Notes under the pieces: model-generated
The model's database searches: none
What the model was told of the DNA's origin: nothing
The model's input: only the letters and a program-made list of their open reading frames with translations
Assembly (NCBI RefSeq): GCF_028416635.1
Contig: NZ_CP114013.1
Location: 5,022,001-5,086,000, forward strand
Source: Baekduia alba
GTDB lineage: Bacteria > Actinomycetota > Thermoleophilia > Solirubrobacterales > Solirubrobacteraceae
Direction: 5' to 3'
DNA length: 64,000 nucleotides
Program-made: the position numbers and the translations under genes
Shown: piece by piece, positions 56,391-64,000 of the stretch
Layout of the letters: the number at the start of each line of letters is the position of its first letter
Position numbering within the stretch: the first letter of the stretch is position 1

Positions 56391-58078
56391 AGCCCGTACA
56401 CCTCGTGCGCGGCCGCCTCGGTCACGAGGCCGGCCTGGACGTCGGCGCGGACGGCCGCGCGATCCCGCTCACGCGGATCGCCGTGGCCGCCGCCGCCCGG
56501 ATACCTGATCGTCAGTCGATCGCCGGAGCGGAACGCGTTCTGCCCCTTCAACACCACGCCGTCGGCCGAGCCGTTCAGCGTGACCTCCGACGGCGACCCC
56601 GGGCCGCCGCCGTCCAGCCCCTGCGGCGGGCGCTCGACGTGCTCGACGAAGAGCGACAGCGTGCAGTCGCCGGGCGCCAGCAGCTCGAGGTCGACGACCT
56701 GGCCGAGGCCGCCGCGGAAGCGCCCGGCGCCGCCGGAGTCCGGGATCAGCTCCTTGCGCCAGACGCGCAGCGGGGCCGTGGCCTCGATGATCTCCATGGC
56801 GCCGCAGATCACGTTGGACGGGAAGCAGGTCGCCGCCAGCCCGTCGAGCGTGGGCCGCGCGCCCATCCCCCCGTTGATGAACAGGATGCTCGTGAAGCGG
56901 CGGTCGTCGTCGCGCGGGCCGGAGACGACCGCGCGCAGCGTCGGCGCGCTGCCGGACTCCGCGATGACCTGGCCGGGCAGCACCGGTGCCAGCGCCTTGT
57001 AGATCGTCGTCGACAGGCAGTGGCCGACGAGCTGGCGCGCGTTGACCGGCGCGGGATGGCGCGGATTGAGGATCGTGCCCTCGGGTGCGCGGACCTCGAT
57101 GCAGCGGTACGAGCCCTCGGTGCGTGGCGTCTCCGGGTCCAGAGCGCACTTCAGCGGGTAGCAGGTGTAGGCCTCGGTGTAGTTCATCACCACGTTGAGC
57201 GCGCGCGTGACCTCGGGTGTGGTGCCGTCGTAGTCGACGACCAGCGCGTCGCCGTCCACGGTCACCGCGACGCGCAGGACGATCGGCTCGTCGGGCCATC
57301 CGTCCATCTCGTGCTCGGCGGTGTAGGTGCCGTCGGGGATCGCGGCGACCGCGCGGCGCATGGCCGCCTCGGAGCGCGCGCAGATCTCCTCCGAGATCGC
57401 GTCGAAGCCCTCGATGTCCAGCTCGTCGGCCAGCTCGACGAGCCGCAGGCCCGCGGTGGCGCCGGCCGAGACCTGGGCCATCAGGTCGCCGACGACCTGG
57501 TCGGGCATCCGCAGGTTCGCGCGCAGCACGTCCAGGAGCAGCGCCACCGGGCGGCCCTGGTCGATCAGCAGCGTCGGCGGGATCCGGATGCCCTCCTCGA
57601 AGACCGAGCGCGTGTCGGCCGCCCAGAGCGTGCCGCCGATGTCGGCCTGGTGAGCGATGCTGCCCGCCCAGCCCAGCAGCTGGGCGTCGCGAAAGACCGG
57701 CGCGATGACCGTCATGTCCGGCAGGTGGCCGGAGGTCATCCAGGGGTCGTTGGTGCAGGCGACGTCGCCGGGGCGCCACGCCTCGGCCGGCCGCCAGCGC
57801 AGGAAGTGCGCCAGCGTACGCGACATGGTCATGTTGAACGACGGGATGCCGATCGTGTTCTCGGCGATCGCGTTGCCCGCGCGGTCGAAGACGACGCACG
57901 AGAAGTCGTTGGACTCGCGCACGACCGGCGAGAACGAGGTGCGCGCCAGCGTCGTGGCGGCCTCGTCGGCGATTGCCGTGAGACGGCTCCAGGCGACCTC
58001 GAGCGCGATCGGGTCGGCCGCGATCTCCTTGCCCGTGGTCCGAGCCTTCGCGCTGACTGACAGGCCTTGCGTTCCCAA
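56387..58078 (-). CDS. hyuB: Hydantoinase/oxoprolinase family, subunit B
   Basis: 563 residues. I keep the TTG at 58078 as start with reservation; the conserved part begins at DPIALEVAWSRLTAIADEA. Typical HyuB stretches follow: SFSPVVRESNDFSCVVFD, NDPWMTSGHLPDMTVIAPVF, RFRGGLGQVVDLELL and the C-terminal PGGGGHGDP. It is the partner of HyuA and the first gene of the nine-gene minus-strand operon. A palindrome 106 nt upstream is a candidate GntR operator. Confidence 0.9.
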   Translation of the reverse strand: MGTQGLSVSAKARTTGKEIAADPIALEVAWSRLTAIADEAATTLARTSFSPVVRESNDFSCVVFDRAGNAIAENTIGIPSFNMTMSRTLAHFLRWRPAEAWRPGDVACTNDPWMTSGHLPDMTVIAPVFRDAQLLGWAGSIAHQADIGGTLWAADTRSVFEEGIRIPPTLLIDQGRPVALLLDVLRANLRMPDQVVGDLMAQVSAGATAGLRLVELADELDIEGFDAISEEICARSEAAMRRAVAAIPDGTYTAEHEMDGWPDEPIVLRVAVTVDGDALVVDYDGTTPEVTRALNVVMNYTEAYTCYPLKCALDPETPRTEGSYRCIEVRAPEGTILNPRHPAPVNARQLVGHCLSTTIYKALAPVLPGQVIAESGSAPTLRAVVSGPRDDDRRFTSILFINGGMGARPTLDGLAATCFPSNVICGAMEIIEATAPLRVWRKELIPDSGGAGRFRGGLGQVVDLELLAPGDCTLSLFVEHVERPPQGLDGGGPGSPSEVTLNGSADGVVLKGQNAFRSGDRLTIRYPGGGGHGDPRERDRAAVRADVQAGLVTEAAAHEVYGL

Positions 58079-58163
58079 AACGGTGCTTTCCCCGGTCGAT
58101 TCTGTGTCGTCTCGGCGGTCGGAGCCGCCGGTGATGTGGATCCTATGAGGATGTAAACGAGAT

Positions 58164-58199
58164 TGTCAACATTTCCGTCGATAATCTTGGCGCCTAGAT
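58164..58199. promoter_or_regulatory. Candidate GntR operator region (hyuB/gntR)
   Basis: Two elements lie in AT-richer DNA between the divergent genes: TGTCAACAT (58164-58172) and the near-palindrome ATCTTGGCGCCTAGAT (58184-58199). Both have counterparts before galB/gdh at 60.85 kb. Confidence 0.55.
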
Positions 58200-58263
58200 A
58201 GGGAGGCCGCGTACGATCCGTTCTTCACAGCACTAAACTGCGCCCGAATTGGCGCGCAGATCT
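58200..58263. repeat. Fragment related to the 2.8-kb inverted repeat
   Basis: The stretch CGTACGATCCGTTCTTCACAG, continuing through CTGCGCCCGAATTGGCGCGC and AG, contains a CTGCGC/GCGCAG dyad. Read in reverse it aligns with the centre of the element at 2.85 kb (shared GTGAAG..CG..T.GT.CGCGG pattern beside an AATT/GGC dyad). It lies in the gntR leader. Confidence 0.35.
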
Positions 58264-58307
58264 CAGACCGTGCGGACGCACACCCTCGAGACGTGGAGGA
58301 CCCTTCA

Positions 58308-58964
58308 ATGACGCAAGACACCACCCAGGACGCGCCCCTGAGCGCCGCGGACCGCGTGCGCGCGGCGATCCGCAACGGCGACATGGTTGGCGGGCAGCGT
58401 CTCGTCGAGGCCGAGCTGTCGGAGCGCTTCGAGGTGTCACGGGCCGCGATCCGCGCGGCGCTCGTGGAGCTCACGACCGAGGGGCTCGTCGAGCGGATCC
58501 CCAACCGCGGCGCGCGCGTGCGCACGGTGACGGTCGAGGAGGCCGTCTACGTGACCGAGTGCCGGATGGTCCTCGAGGGCCTGTGCGCGCGGAAGGCCGC
58601 CGCACACGCGACGTCCGCGGAGATCGACGAGCTGCGAGAGCTGCAGGCGCGCATGGAGACGGCCGTCGAGGACGGTGAGCCGCTCGAGTACTCCGAGCTC
58701 AACGCACGCCTGCACAAGTCGATCCGGCGCATCGCGGCTCAACCGGTCGCCGAGGACCTGCTGTCGCGAATGGAGGCGCAGATGGTCCGCCATCGCTTCC
58801 GGCTCGCCCTGCGCCCGGGCCGCCCCGCCCAGTCGCTTCCCCAGCACTTGGCGCTGATCGAGGCCGTCGCCCGCCACGACCCCGACGCCGCCGAGCAGGC
58901 CATGCGCGTGCACCTGACCAGCGTCATCGAGGCGCTCCGGGCGACGACCGACGGCGCCTACTAG
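58308..58964 (+). CDS. GntR-family (FCD) transcriptional regulator
   Basis: 218 residues from ATG 58308, seven bases after GGAGGA (GTG 58293 is a weaker alternative). The GntR winged helix (AIRNGDMVGGQRLVEAELSE, VSRAAIRAALVELTTEGLV) precedes an FCD ligand domain with metal-binding His/Asp positions (CRMVLEG, HKSIRRIA, EQAMRVHL). FCD regulators usually sense carboxylates. It is divergent from the hyu operon and its stop overlaps the end of the convergent PrpF-type gene by four bases, so it lies between both halves of the pathway it probably controls. Confidence 0.92.
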   Translation: MTQDTTQDAPLSAADRVRAAIRNGDMVGGQRLVEAELSERFEVSRAAIRAALVELTTEGLVERIPNRGARVRTVTVEEAVYVTECRMVLEGLCARKAAAHATSAEIDELRELQARMETAVEDGEPLEYSELNARLHKSIRRIAAQPVAEDLLSRMEAQMVRHRFRLALRPGRPAQSLPQHLALIEAVARHDPDAAEQAMRVHLTSVIEALRATTDGAY

Positions 58965-60034
58965 CGCGGGAACGCCACCCCGTCGGCCAGCTTGCGCGCC
59001 GTGCGCACCACGGCGCTGCGCCGCACCTCCGGCTGCTCGCCGCCCAGGCCGACGTCGAGCGCGACGAGCATCCGTCCCGACGGGTGGCCGATCGTGACGT
59101 CCACGGGCCCCCGCGGCCAGCCCGCGGCGAGGTGGTGGCCGACCGCGCCGGGCAGCAGGACCGCGGTGGCGACGCTGACCGCCCCGAGGATCCCGATCGC
59201 CGAGTGCGGGACGACAGGGATGAACGTGCGGGTCTGGAGCATCACGCCGTCGTCGCCCTCGGCCGGCGGCGCGACCAGCGTGGTCTTCGGCACCGAGCTG
59301 TCGCGCACGTCGCCCAACCCCATCAACTCGCCCGCCTGCCGGCGTAGCGCGTCGATCCGGGCCTGAAGGGCGTCGTCGGCGCGCAGCGCCTCGTAGGGCT
59401 CGTGGCCCGTGAGGCCGAAGGACGCAGCCTCGGCGACGACGACCGGCATCCCGTTGTCGACGCACGTGACCGGCACGCCGTCGATCTCGTCCACCAGGTT
59501 GCCGGTCGGCAGCAGCGCGCCGGTCGAGGAGCCGACCGTGTCGGCGAACGCGACGTCCACGCGGCCGGCCGTGCCGGGCACGCCCGCGATCGCGGTGTCG
59601 CCGCCGTAGGCGACGCGCCCGCCCGGCGTGGCGAAGCGGACGGTCGCGGCGGCGCCGGTGTTGACCGCCCGGATCCGGACTTCGGTCTCGGCGTCGCCGG
59701 CCGCGGTGAGCGCCCGCTCGACCGCGAACGGCCCGACCCCGGCCAGCAGGTTGCCGCACGTCTGACGGTCAGAGACCGTGGCCTCGCCGACGCCGAGCTG
59801 CAGGAACAGGTAGTCGACGTCGAACGCGTGGTCGTCCGAGGGCGACACGATCGCGACCTTGCTCGTCAGCGGCACGGCGCCGCCGAGACCGTCGATCTGA
59901 CGAGGGTCCCCCGAGCCCATGATGGACAACAACAGCGCGTCGCGCTCCGCGGGGTCGGCCGGCAGGTCGGTCGCCACGAAGTACAGGCCCTTCGAGGTTC
60001 CGCCCCGCATCTGCATGCAGCGAACGCCGTCCAT
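58961..60034 (-). CDS. galD: PrpF-family isomerase (4-oxalomesaconate tautomerase-like)
   Basis: 357 residues. The PrpF signature MRGGTSKGLYF is at residues 9-19, and DRQTCGNLLAGVG with the catalytic Cys and DNGMPVVVA with the second half-site follow; the fold is a diaminopimelate-epimerase type duplicate. Relatives move a double bond in aconitate-like acids; GalD does this with 4-oxalomesaconate. The neighbouring PIG-L-type gene, 2 nt upstream, is the matching hydratase, which supports the GalD reading over PrpF itself. Confidence 0.8.
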   Translation of the reverse strand: MDGVRCMQMRGGTSKGLYFVATDLPADPAERDALLLSIMGSGDPRQIDGLGGAVPLTSKVAIVSPSDDHAFDVDYLFLQLGVGEATVSDRQTCGNLLAGVGPFAVERALTAAGDAETEVRIRAVNTGAAATVRFATPGGRVAYGGDTAIAGVPGTAGRVDVAFADTVGSSTGALLPTGNLVDEIDGVPVTCVDNGMPVVVAEAASFGLTGHEPYEALRADDALQARIDALRRQAGELMGLGDVRDSSVPKTTLVAPPAEGDDGVMLQTRTFIPVVPHSAIGILGAVSVATAVLLPGAVGHHLAAGWPRGPVDVTIGHPSGRMLVALDVGLGGEQPEVRRSAVVRTARKLADGVAFPR

Positions 60035-60036
60035 GA

Positions 60037-60786
60037 TCAGTCCAGCTGCGTGGTCACCTGCGGGTACACGCGCATGAACGCCTCGCCGCGCGTGTCGCTC
60101 GGCAGGCCGAGGTTCGGCCCGGCGTTGCGCCGCAGCTGCGAGCCGCGGCGGCGCGCAAGGTCGGTGTAGTAGTCCCACATGTGCTGCTGCGCGGGCAGGC
60201 ACTCCATCGCCGCGCGCTTGCGGTCGAAGACCTCCGTGATGTCCAGCAGCACCTCGGGCTTGAACTGCGACATCTCGGGCTGATGGGGCTCGAAGAGGAA
60301 CACGGGCGGCGCGCCGAGCGGGTCGCCGGGCGCGTCGTAGCCGATCGCCTGCGCGAGGATGCGGGCCTCCAGGGTCATCCGGGCGGCCGCCGGGTGGTCG
60401 GCGTTGTAGGGGTCGGTGAGCGTGTGGGTGAGCACGACCGTCGGGACGACGTCGCGGAACACGCGCACGAGGCGGTCCGTCAGCTCCGGGCCCTCGGGCA
60501 GTGGGTAGTCACCGGCGTCCAGGAACACCGTGTCGGCCCCCAGCGCGGCAGCGGCGGCCTCGGCCTCGGCGCGACGCAGCGCCTTGATCTCCGCCAGCCC
60601 CTGGCCGTCACGCCATGCCCGGGCAGACTCGCCGCGCTCGCCGTAGCTGAGGCAGACGACCGTGACGCGGTCGCCGCGTTGGGCTGCGAGCGCGATCGCG
60701 CCCCCGGCGCGCCAGACGAAGTCGCCGGCGTGCGCGCTGATCACGAGCAGCGAGCCAGCCGGCCGGGGCGGATGGGTGTCGGACAA
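60037..60786 (-). CDS. galB: PIG-L-family protein, 4-oxalomesaconate hydratase-like
   Basis: 249 residues from TTG 60786, eight bases after AGGAG. The LmbE/PIG-L fold is present, but the first metal motif is SAHAGDFVWRAGG instead of the deacetylase HPDDE, and the second is DPYNADHPAAARM. This variant is what GalB-type hydratases show, as far as I recall. It would hydrate 4-oxalomesaconate to 4-carboxy-4-hydroxy-2-oxoadipate. If that is wrong, an N-deacetylase is the alternative. Confidence 0.72.
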   Translation of the reverse strand: MSDTHPPRPAGSLLVISAHAGDFVWRAGGAIALAAQRGDRVTVVCLSYGERGESARAWRDGQGLAEIKALRRAEAEAAAAALGADTVFLDAGDYPLPEGPELTDRLVRVFRDVVPTVVLTHTLTDPYNADHPAAARMTLEARILAQAIGYDAPGDPLGAPPVFLFEPHQPEMSQFKPEVLLDITEVFDRKRAAMECLPAQQHMWDYYTDLARRRGSQLRRNAGPNLGLPSDTRGEAFMRVYPQVTTQLD

Positions 60787-60852
60787 CGAGGGGGCTCCTA
60801 AGTGTTCCGGCGCGCGGAGGAGCCGCGCGACCTGTCAACGAAAGACCGTAGG

Positions 60853-60877
60853 ATATTGGCGCCAATTCTGTCAAGAT
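60853..60877. promoter_or_regulatory. Candidate GntR operator region (galB/gdh)
   Basis: The perfect 12-bp palindrome ATTGGCGCCAAT (60855-60866) and TGTCAAGAT (60869-60877) lie 68 nt from the galB start and 62-72 nt from the glutamate dehydrogenase start. They match the elements at 58.17-58.2 kb. Confidence 0.6.
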
Positions 60878-60938
60878 CTTCGGCGACGTTTTTGCTCTCA
60901 CCTTCCCGAGGCACTCGCCGCCCAGACCGAAAGGCACG

Positions 60939-62231
60939 ATGACCACCATCAGCGACGCCCCGTCGACCCCACCGCAGGGCAACGAGTGGGAGACCGCGTT
61001 CTACGGCGCCGTCACCGCCCAGTTCGCCCGGGCGGCAGACGCGCTGGAGCTCGACGACGAGGCGCGGGCGCGGCTGGTTCAGCCGCGCCGCACGCTGACC
61101 GTGAACTTCCCCGTCCGCCTCGACGACGGCTCGGTTGAGAACTTCACCGGCTACCGCGTCCAGCACACGCTGACGATGGGCCCGACGAAGGGCGGCCTGC
61201 GCTACGCGCCGGACGTGACGATGGGCGAGTGCGCCGCGCTGGCCATGTTGATGACCTGGAAGTGCGCCCTGCTCGGCCTCCCCTATGGCGGCGCCAAGGG
61301 CGGCGTGCGCTGCGACCCGGCGCGACTGTCGGCCGCAGAGGTCGAGCGCGTGACGCGCCGCTACGCCGCCGAGCTGATCCCGGTCATCGGCCCCAACATC
61401 GACATCCCCGCACCGGACGTCGGCACCGGCGCCCGCGAGATGGCGTGGTTCTACGACACCTACTCGCAGGCCGTGGGCCACGCGGTGCCTGAGATCGTCA
61501 CCGGCAAGCCCGCGGTGCTCGGCGGGACCGAGGCGCGCCAGCCCGCGACCGGCCTGGGCGTCACCTACATCATCGAGGACCTGCTCGCGCGCTTCGGCTG
61601 GCCGCTGACGGAGCAGCGCTTCGTCATACAGGGCTTCGGCAACGTGGGCGCGGTCGTGGCCGGCGAGCTGCACCGACTCGGCGCGCGTGTGGTCGGCGTC
61701 GCCGACGCCGGCGGCGGCCTGGCGAGCGAGGACGGCCTCGACATCCCGGCCTTGCAGCGCCACGTCGCCGCGCACAGCACGGTCGCCGGGTTCGCGGAGG
61801 CGGACGCGATCCCCGGGGCGGCGGTCCTGGAGCTCCCGTGCGACGTGCTGGTCCCCGCGGCGGTCGAGGCGCAGATCACAGCCGGGAACGCCGACAGGAT
61901 CGACTGCCGGCTGATCGTCGAGGCGGCCAACGGCCCGACGACGCCGGAGGCCGACCACCGCCTGGCGGAGCGCGGGATCCGCGTCGTGCCCGACGTCCTG
62001 GCCAACGGCGGCGGCGTGACCGTGAGCTACTTCGAGTGGGTGCAGAGCCACCAGAAGTACACGTGGGACGTCGCCGAGATCCAGGAGCGTCTGCGCCACC
62101 AGCTGCACGTAGCGCTGAACCGGATCCTCCAGGCGGCGGAGCGGCACGACGTCGACTGGCGCACCGCAGCGCTGACCGTCGCGGTCGACCGCGTGGCGCA
62201 GGCGGCGCGTCTGCGGGCGGTGTACCCATAG
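60939..62231 (+). CDS. Glu/Leu/Phe/Val dehydrogenase (glutamate dehydrogenase type)
   Basis: 430 residues, with GAAAGG before ATG 60939. The active-site motifs TMGPTKGGLRY and LPYGGAKGGVRCDP contain the catalytic lysines, and the Rossmann motif is GFGNVGAVVA. Length and PDVGTGAREMAWF fit catabolic NAD-dependent glutamate dehydrogenases. Divergent from galB across the shared operator. It would recover 2-oxoglutarate and release ammonia from glutamate made by the aminotransferase. Confidence 0.92.
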   Translation: MTTISDAPSTPPQGNEWETAFYGAVTAQFARAADALELDDEARARLVQPRRTLTVNFPVRLDDGSVENFTGYRVQHTLTMGPTKGGLRYAPDVTMGECAALAMLMTWKCALLGLPYGGAKGGVRCDPARLSAAEVERVTRRYAAELIPVIGPNIDIPAPDVGTGAREMAWFYDTYSQAVGHAVPEIVTGKPAVLGGTEARQPATGLGVTYIIEDLLARFGWPLTEQRFVIQGFGNVGAVVAGELHRLGARVVGVADAGGGLASEDGLDIPALQRHVAAHSTVAGFAEADAIPGAAVLELPCDVLVPAAVEAQITAGNADRIDCRLIVEAANGPTTPEADHRLAERGIRVVPDVLANGGGVTVSYFEWVQSHQKYTWDVAEIQERLRHQLHVALNRILQAAERHDVDWRTAALTVAVDRVAQAARLRAVYP

Positions 62232-62235
62232 GTGC

Positions 62236-62742
62236 GCGGGGGCGAGCGGAGGGGGGACCGGCGCGGCGGACGGCGGCGTCACGCACCCCTGGCTGCTCCT
62301 CGGCCCGTGCACGGGCGCGGCGGTGGCCGCGGCCGTGGCCGCGCACGTCCCGAGCCCCGCGATGCTGGCCGGCGTGTTCGTCGGTGCCGCCCACGCGCTA
62401 AGTGTCTCGCGGCCGGCCGAGTTGCCGCGTCGATCGGGGCTCTTGGTCCAACCGGTGCTCGGCGTCGCCGTCGGGGCGACGCTGCAGGCGGCGACGTTCC
62501 GCACCCTCGCCGCATGGTGGCCGCCGATCGCACTGACGACGTTGGCCACCGTCGGGGTATCGCTGCTCGCGGGGCTGGGCCTGGCGCGCCTCGCAGCCCT
62601 GGACCGCCCCGTCGCCCTGGCGGGCATGATCGCGGGCGGTGCCGAGGCCGTCGTCGCGATGGCGGTGGACGCGGGCCGCGACGCGCACCTCGTCGCGGTC
62701 ATGCAGTACCTCCGGGTGATCCTCGTCGTGGTCACAGCTGCA
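62236..62742 (+). pseudogene. AbrB-family (membrane) protein, truncated at both ends
   Basis: One frame reads GVTHPWLLLGPCTGAAVAAA, several hydrophobic helices (GLLVQPVLGVAVGATL; ALTTLATVGVSLLAGLGLAR) and the conserved end GGAEAVVAMAVDAG then HLVAVMQYLRVILVVV. This is one AbrB_dup membrane domain; intact members have two. No in-frame start with a ribosome site precedes it and the frame leaves family sequence at about 62742. It is a fragment. Confidence 0.55.
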
Positions 62743-63362
62743 GGCCGACCTTGCCTGGGGCGGAACGATCAGCGACGGCCTGCTGACCACGACGTATACG
62801 TCGGGGACGCGCACCGACGCCCTCATGTCATTGTCCAACCCGTTGGCCATGACCTTGAGCGGCGTGGCGCTGCAGCGTCAGCACACGCTGGTCATCAACG
62901 ACTACCCCGCCTACCAGTACCGCACCACGCCCGAGATCCGCGCGGCCGGCCGCGCCGAGGGCGTCATCTCGGCCATGATCGCCCCGATGTTCCTCGGCTG
63001 GCGGCTCGTGGGCTTCGTCAACGTCGGCAACCGCCGGCGCGTCGCGTTCGGCGCGGTGCACAGCTCGCTGCTGTCGACGCTGGCCGCACAGGCCTCCGTC
63101 GCCATGGTCAACGGGATGCTGCAGCGCGAGCTGCGGGCGCGCAACGCGATGCTTGCCGAGTCGCTGACCGTGCATCGCGAGCTGACGGCGTCAGCGGTCC
63201 GCGGAGCGGGGGCCGCCGGGCTGCTCGAGCGCCTCGAGCAGATCCTCGACCGCCCGGTCGAGCTGACGACGGAGCCGACCGACCTGGACCGGCACCGCGG
63301 TGACACACGCGTCCCGGTTCTGGCGCGCGACGACTGCCTCGGCTGGGTCTCGACTCCCGGGG
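62741..63362 (+). pseudogene. GAF-domain regulator (PucR/CdaR-like), internal fragment
   Basis: In the frame opening after TGA 62717, the sequence from SQLQADLAWGGTISDGLLTT to [14 protein letters not shown] reads as a GAF domain (VINDYPAYQYRTTPEIRAAG; MFLGWRLVGFVNVGNRR) and the following linker seen in PucR-type regulators. The N-terminus and the C-terminal helix-turn-helix are missing. Both ends join unrelated coding sequence without spacer. Confidence 0.5.
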
Positions 63363-63366
63363 CGCC

Positions 63367-64000
63367 GCTGGCCACTCGATCGACAACCCCTTCGCGCAGT
63401 TCCAGGCCGACTACTCGCTGGACGACGTGCGCAACTCGCCGATGGTCCACGATCCCCTGACCAAGCTGCAGTGCTCGGCCAGCGCCGATGGCGCGGCCGC
63501 CGCGATCATCGCCTCAGAGCGGTTCGTCGACGACCACGACCTGTGGGACCGCGCGATCGAGATCGCCGGGCAGGCCATGGCGAGCGACCCCGCGAACACG
63601 TTCCAGGACACCTCGATCAGCAAGCTCGTCGGGTTCGAGCTCGCCCGGGAAGTGGCGCGGCGGGCGATGGAAGAGGCCGAGGTCGCCATCGAGGACGTGG
63701 ACGTCATCGAGCTGCACGACTGCTTCTCGACGAACGAGCTGATCACGTACGAGGCGCTGGGATTGGCTGAGCGGGGCGAAGGCCACAAGCTCGTCGAAGC
63801 GCAGGCCACGACCTACGGCGGGAAGGTCGTCGTGAACCCGTCCGGCGGCCTGATCTCCAAGGGCCACCCCCTCGGCGCCACCGGGCTCGCGCAATGCGCA
63901 GAGCTCACGTGGCAGCTGCGCGGCACCGCCGACAAGCGGCAGGTCGAGGGCGCGAAGGTGGCGCTGCAGCACAACCTGGGGTTCATCGGAGCGGGCGTCG
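63367..64000 (+). pseudogene. Thiolase/lipid-transfer protein (SCP2-type), 5'-truncated
   Basis: The frame from [20 protein letters not shown] to the window edge is the C-terminal half of an SCPx-like thiolase: [13 protein letters not shown] and [16 protein letters not shown], the catalytic His region [13 protein letters not shown], and the second Cys/His region [20 protein letters not shown]. The first roughly 170 residues, including the nucleophilic Cys of the N-terminal half, are absent; a stop (63301-63303) lies just before the fragment. It continues past the window. Confidence 0.65.

Noticed and set aside
54324..58078. Acetone carboxylase for the product of the propane monooxygenase
   Set aside because: HyuA/HyuB are distant relatives of acetone carboxylase alpha/beta subunits, but the gamma subunit is absent and the context is a GntR/transport/amidase cluster 34 kb away.

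Overview
The window is GC-rich actinobacterial DNA. The gene content (IclR/GAF-regulated soluble di-iron monooxygenase, ECF41 sigma factor, many 4-bp ATGA overlaps, start sites preceded closely by TANNNT -10 boxes) suggests a soil member of the Thermoleophilia/Solirubrobacterales. That placement is inference; no rRNA gene is present to test it.

Layout. 0-2.7 kb: end of an MFS transporter, an FAD-dependent dehydrogenase and a MaoC-type hydratase. 2.7-3.1 kb: a non-coding imperfect inverted repeat. 3.1-10.4 kb: housekeeping and stress genes (SRPBCC protein, Ca-binding secreted protein, ArsR + zinc exporter, ECF41 sigma factor, phosphoesterase) with a broken cupredoxin gene and a transporter remnant. 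10.4-21.8 kb: a complete propane/phenol-type di-iron monooxygenase operon (iclR-prmABCD-amidohydrolase-DUF59-adh-groEL, minus strand), with a GAF-domain activator upstream and a divergent acetate-family transporter. 23.4-31.0 kb: a fatty-acid synthesis operon (fabD-fabH-fabF-accD-SDR) without acpP, next to a two-component system. 31-47 kb: cupin, peroxiredoxin, glutaminase, a ferric-reductase/FMN-binding/ApbE electron-transfer set, cupredoxin, ferritin-like protein, LhgO, a TetR-controlled pair of metallo-beta-lactamase-fold genes, Rrf2, an NmrA/MFS pair and a LysR regulator, with two gene remnants among them.

47.3-64 kb looks like an island. It begins with a 41-nt copy of the 3' half of a tRNA-Thr(GGT), followed by decayed sequence. 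Then comes a dense catabolic block: hydantoinase/oxoprolinase A and B, DUF1989 protein, amino-acid ABC transporter, nitrilase-family hydrolase, RraA-type aldolase and aminotransferase on the minus strand, a divergent GntR/FCD regulator, PrpF-type tautomerase, PIG-L-type hydratase and glutamate dehydrogenase. The last three enzyme types of the gallate/4-oxalomesaconate route (GalD-, GalB- and GalC-like) sit beside ring/amide-opening and nitrogen-handling enzymes. The two divergent promoter regions share a GGCGCC-centred palindrome and a TGTCAA(C/G)AT element. I infer one GntR-controlled pathway that takes up a nitrogen-containing carboxylate, opens it, removes ammonia and ends in pyruvate plus oxaloacetate; the substrate is unknown. 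The final 1.8 kb is a run of three truncated genes (AbrB-type membrane protein, GAF regulator, thiolase).
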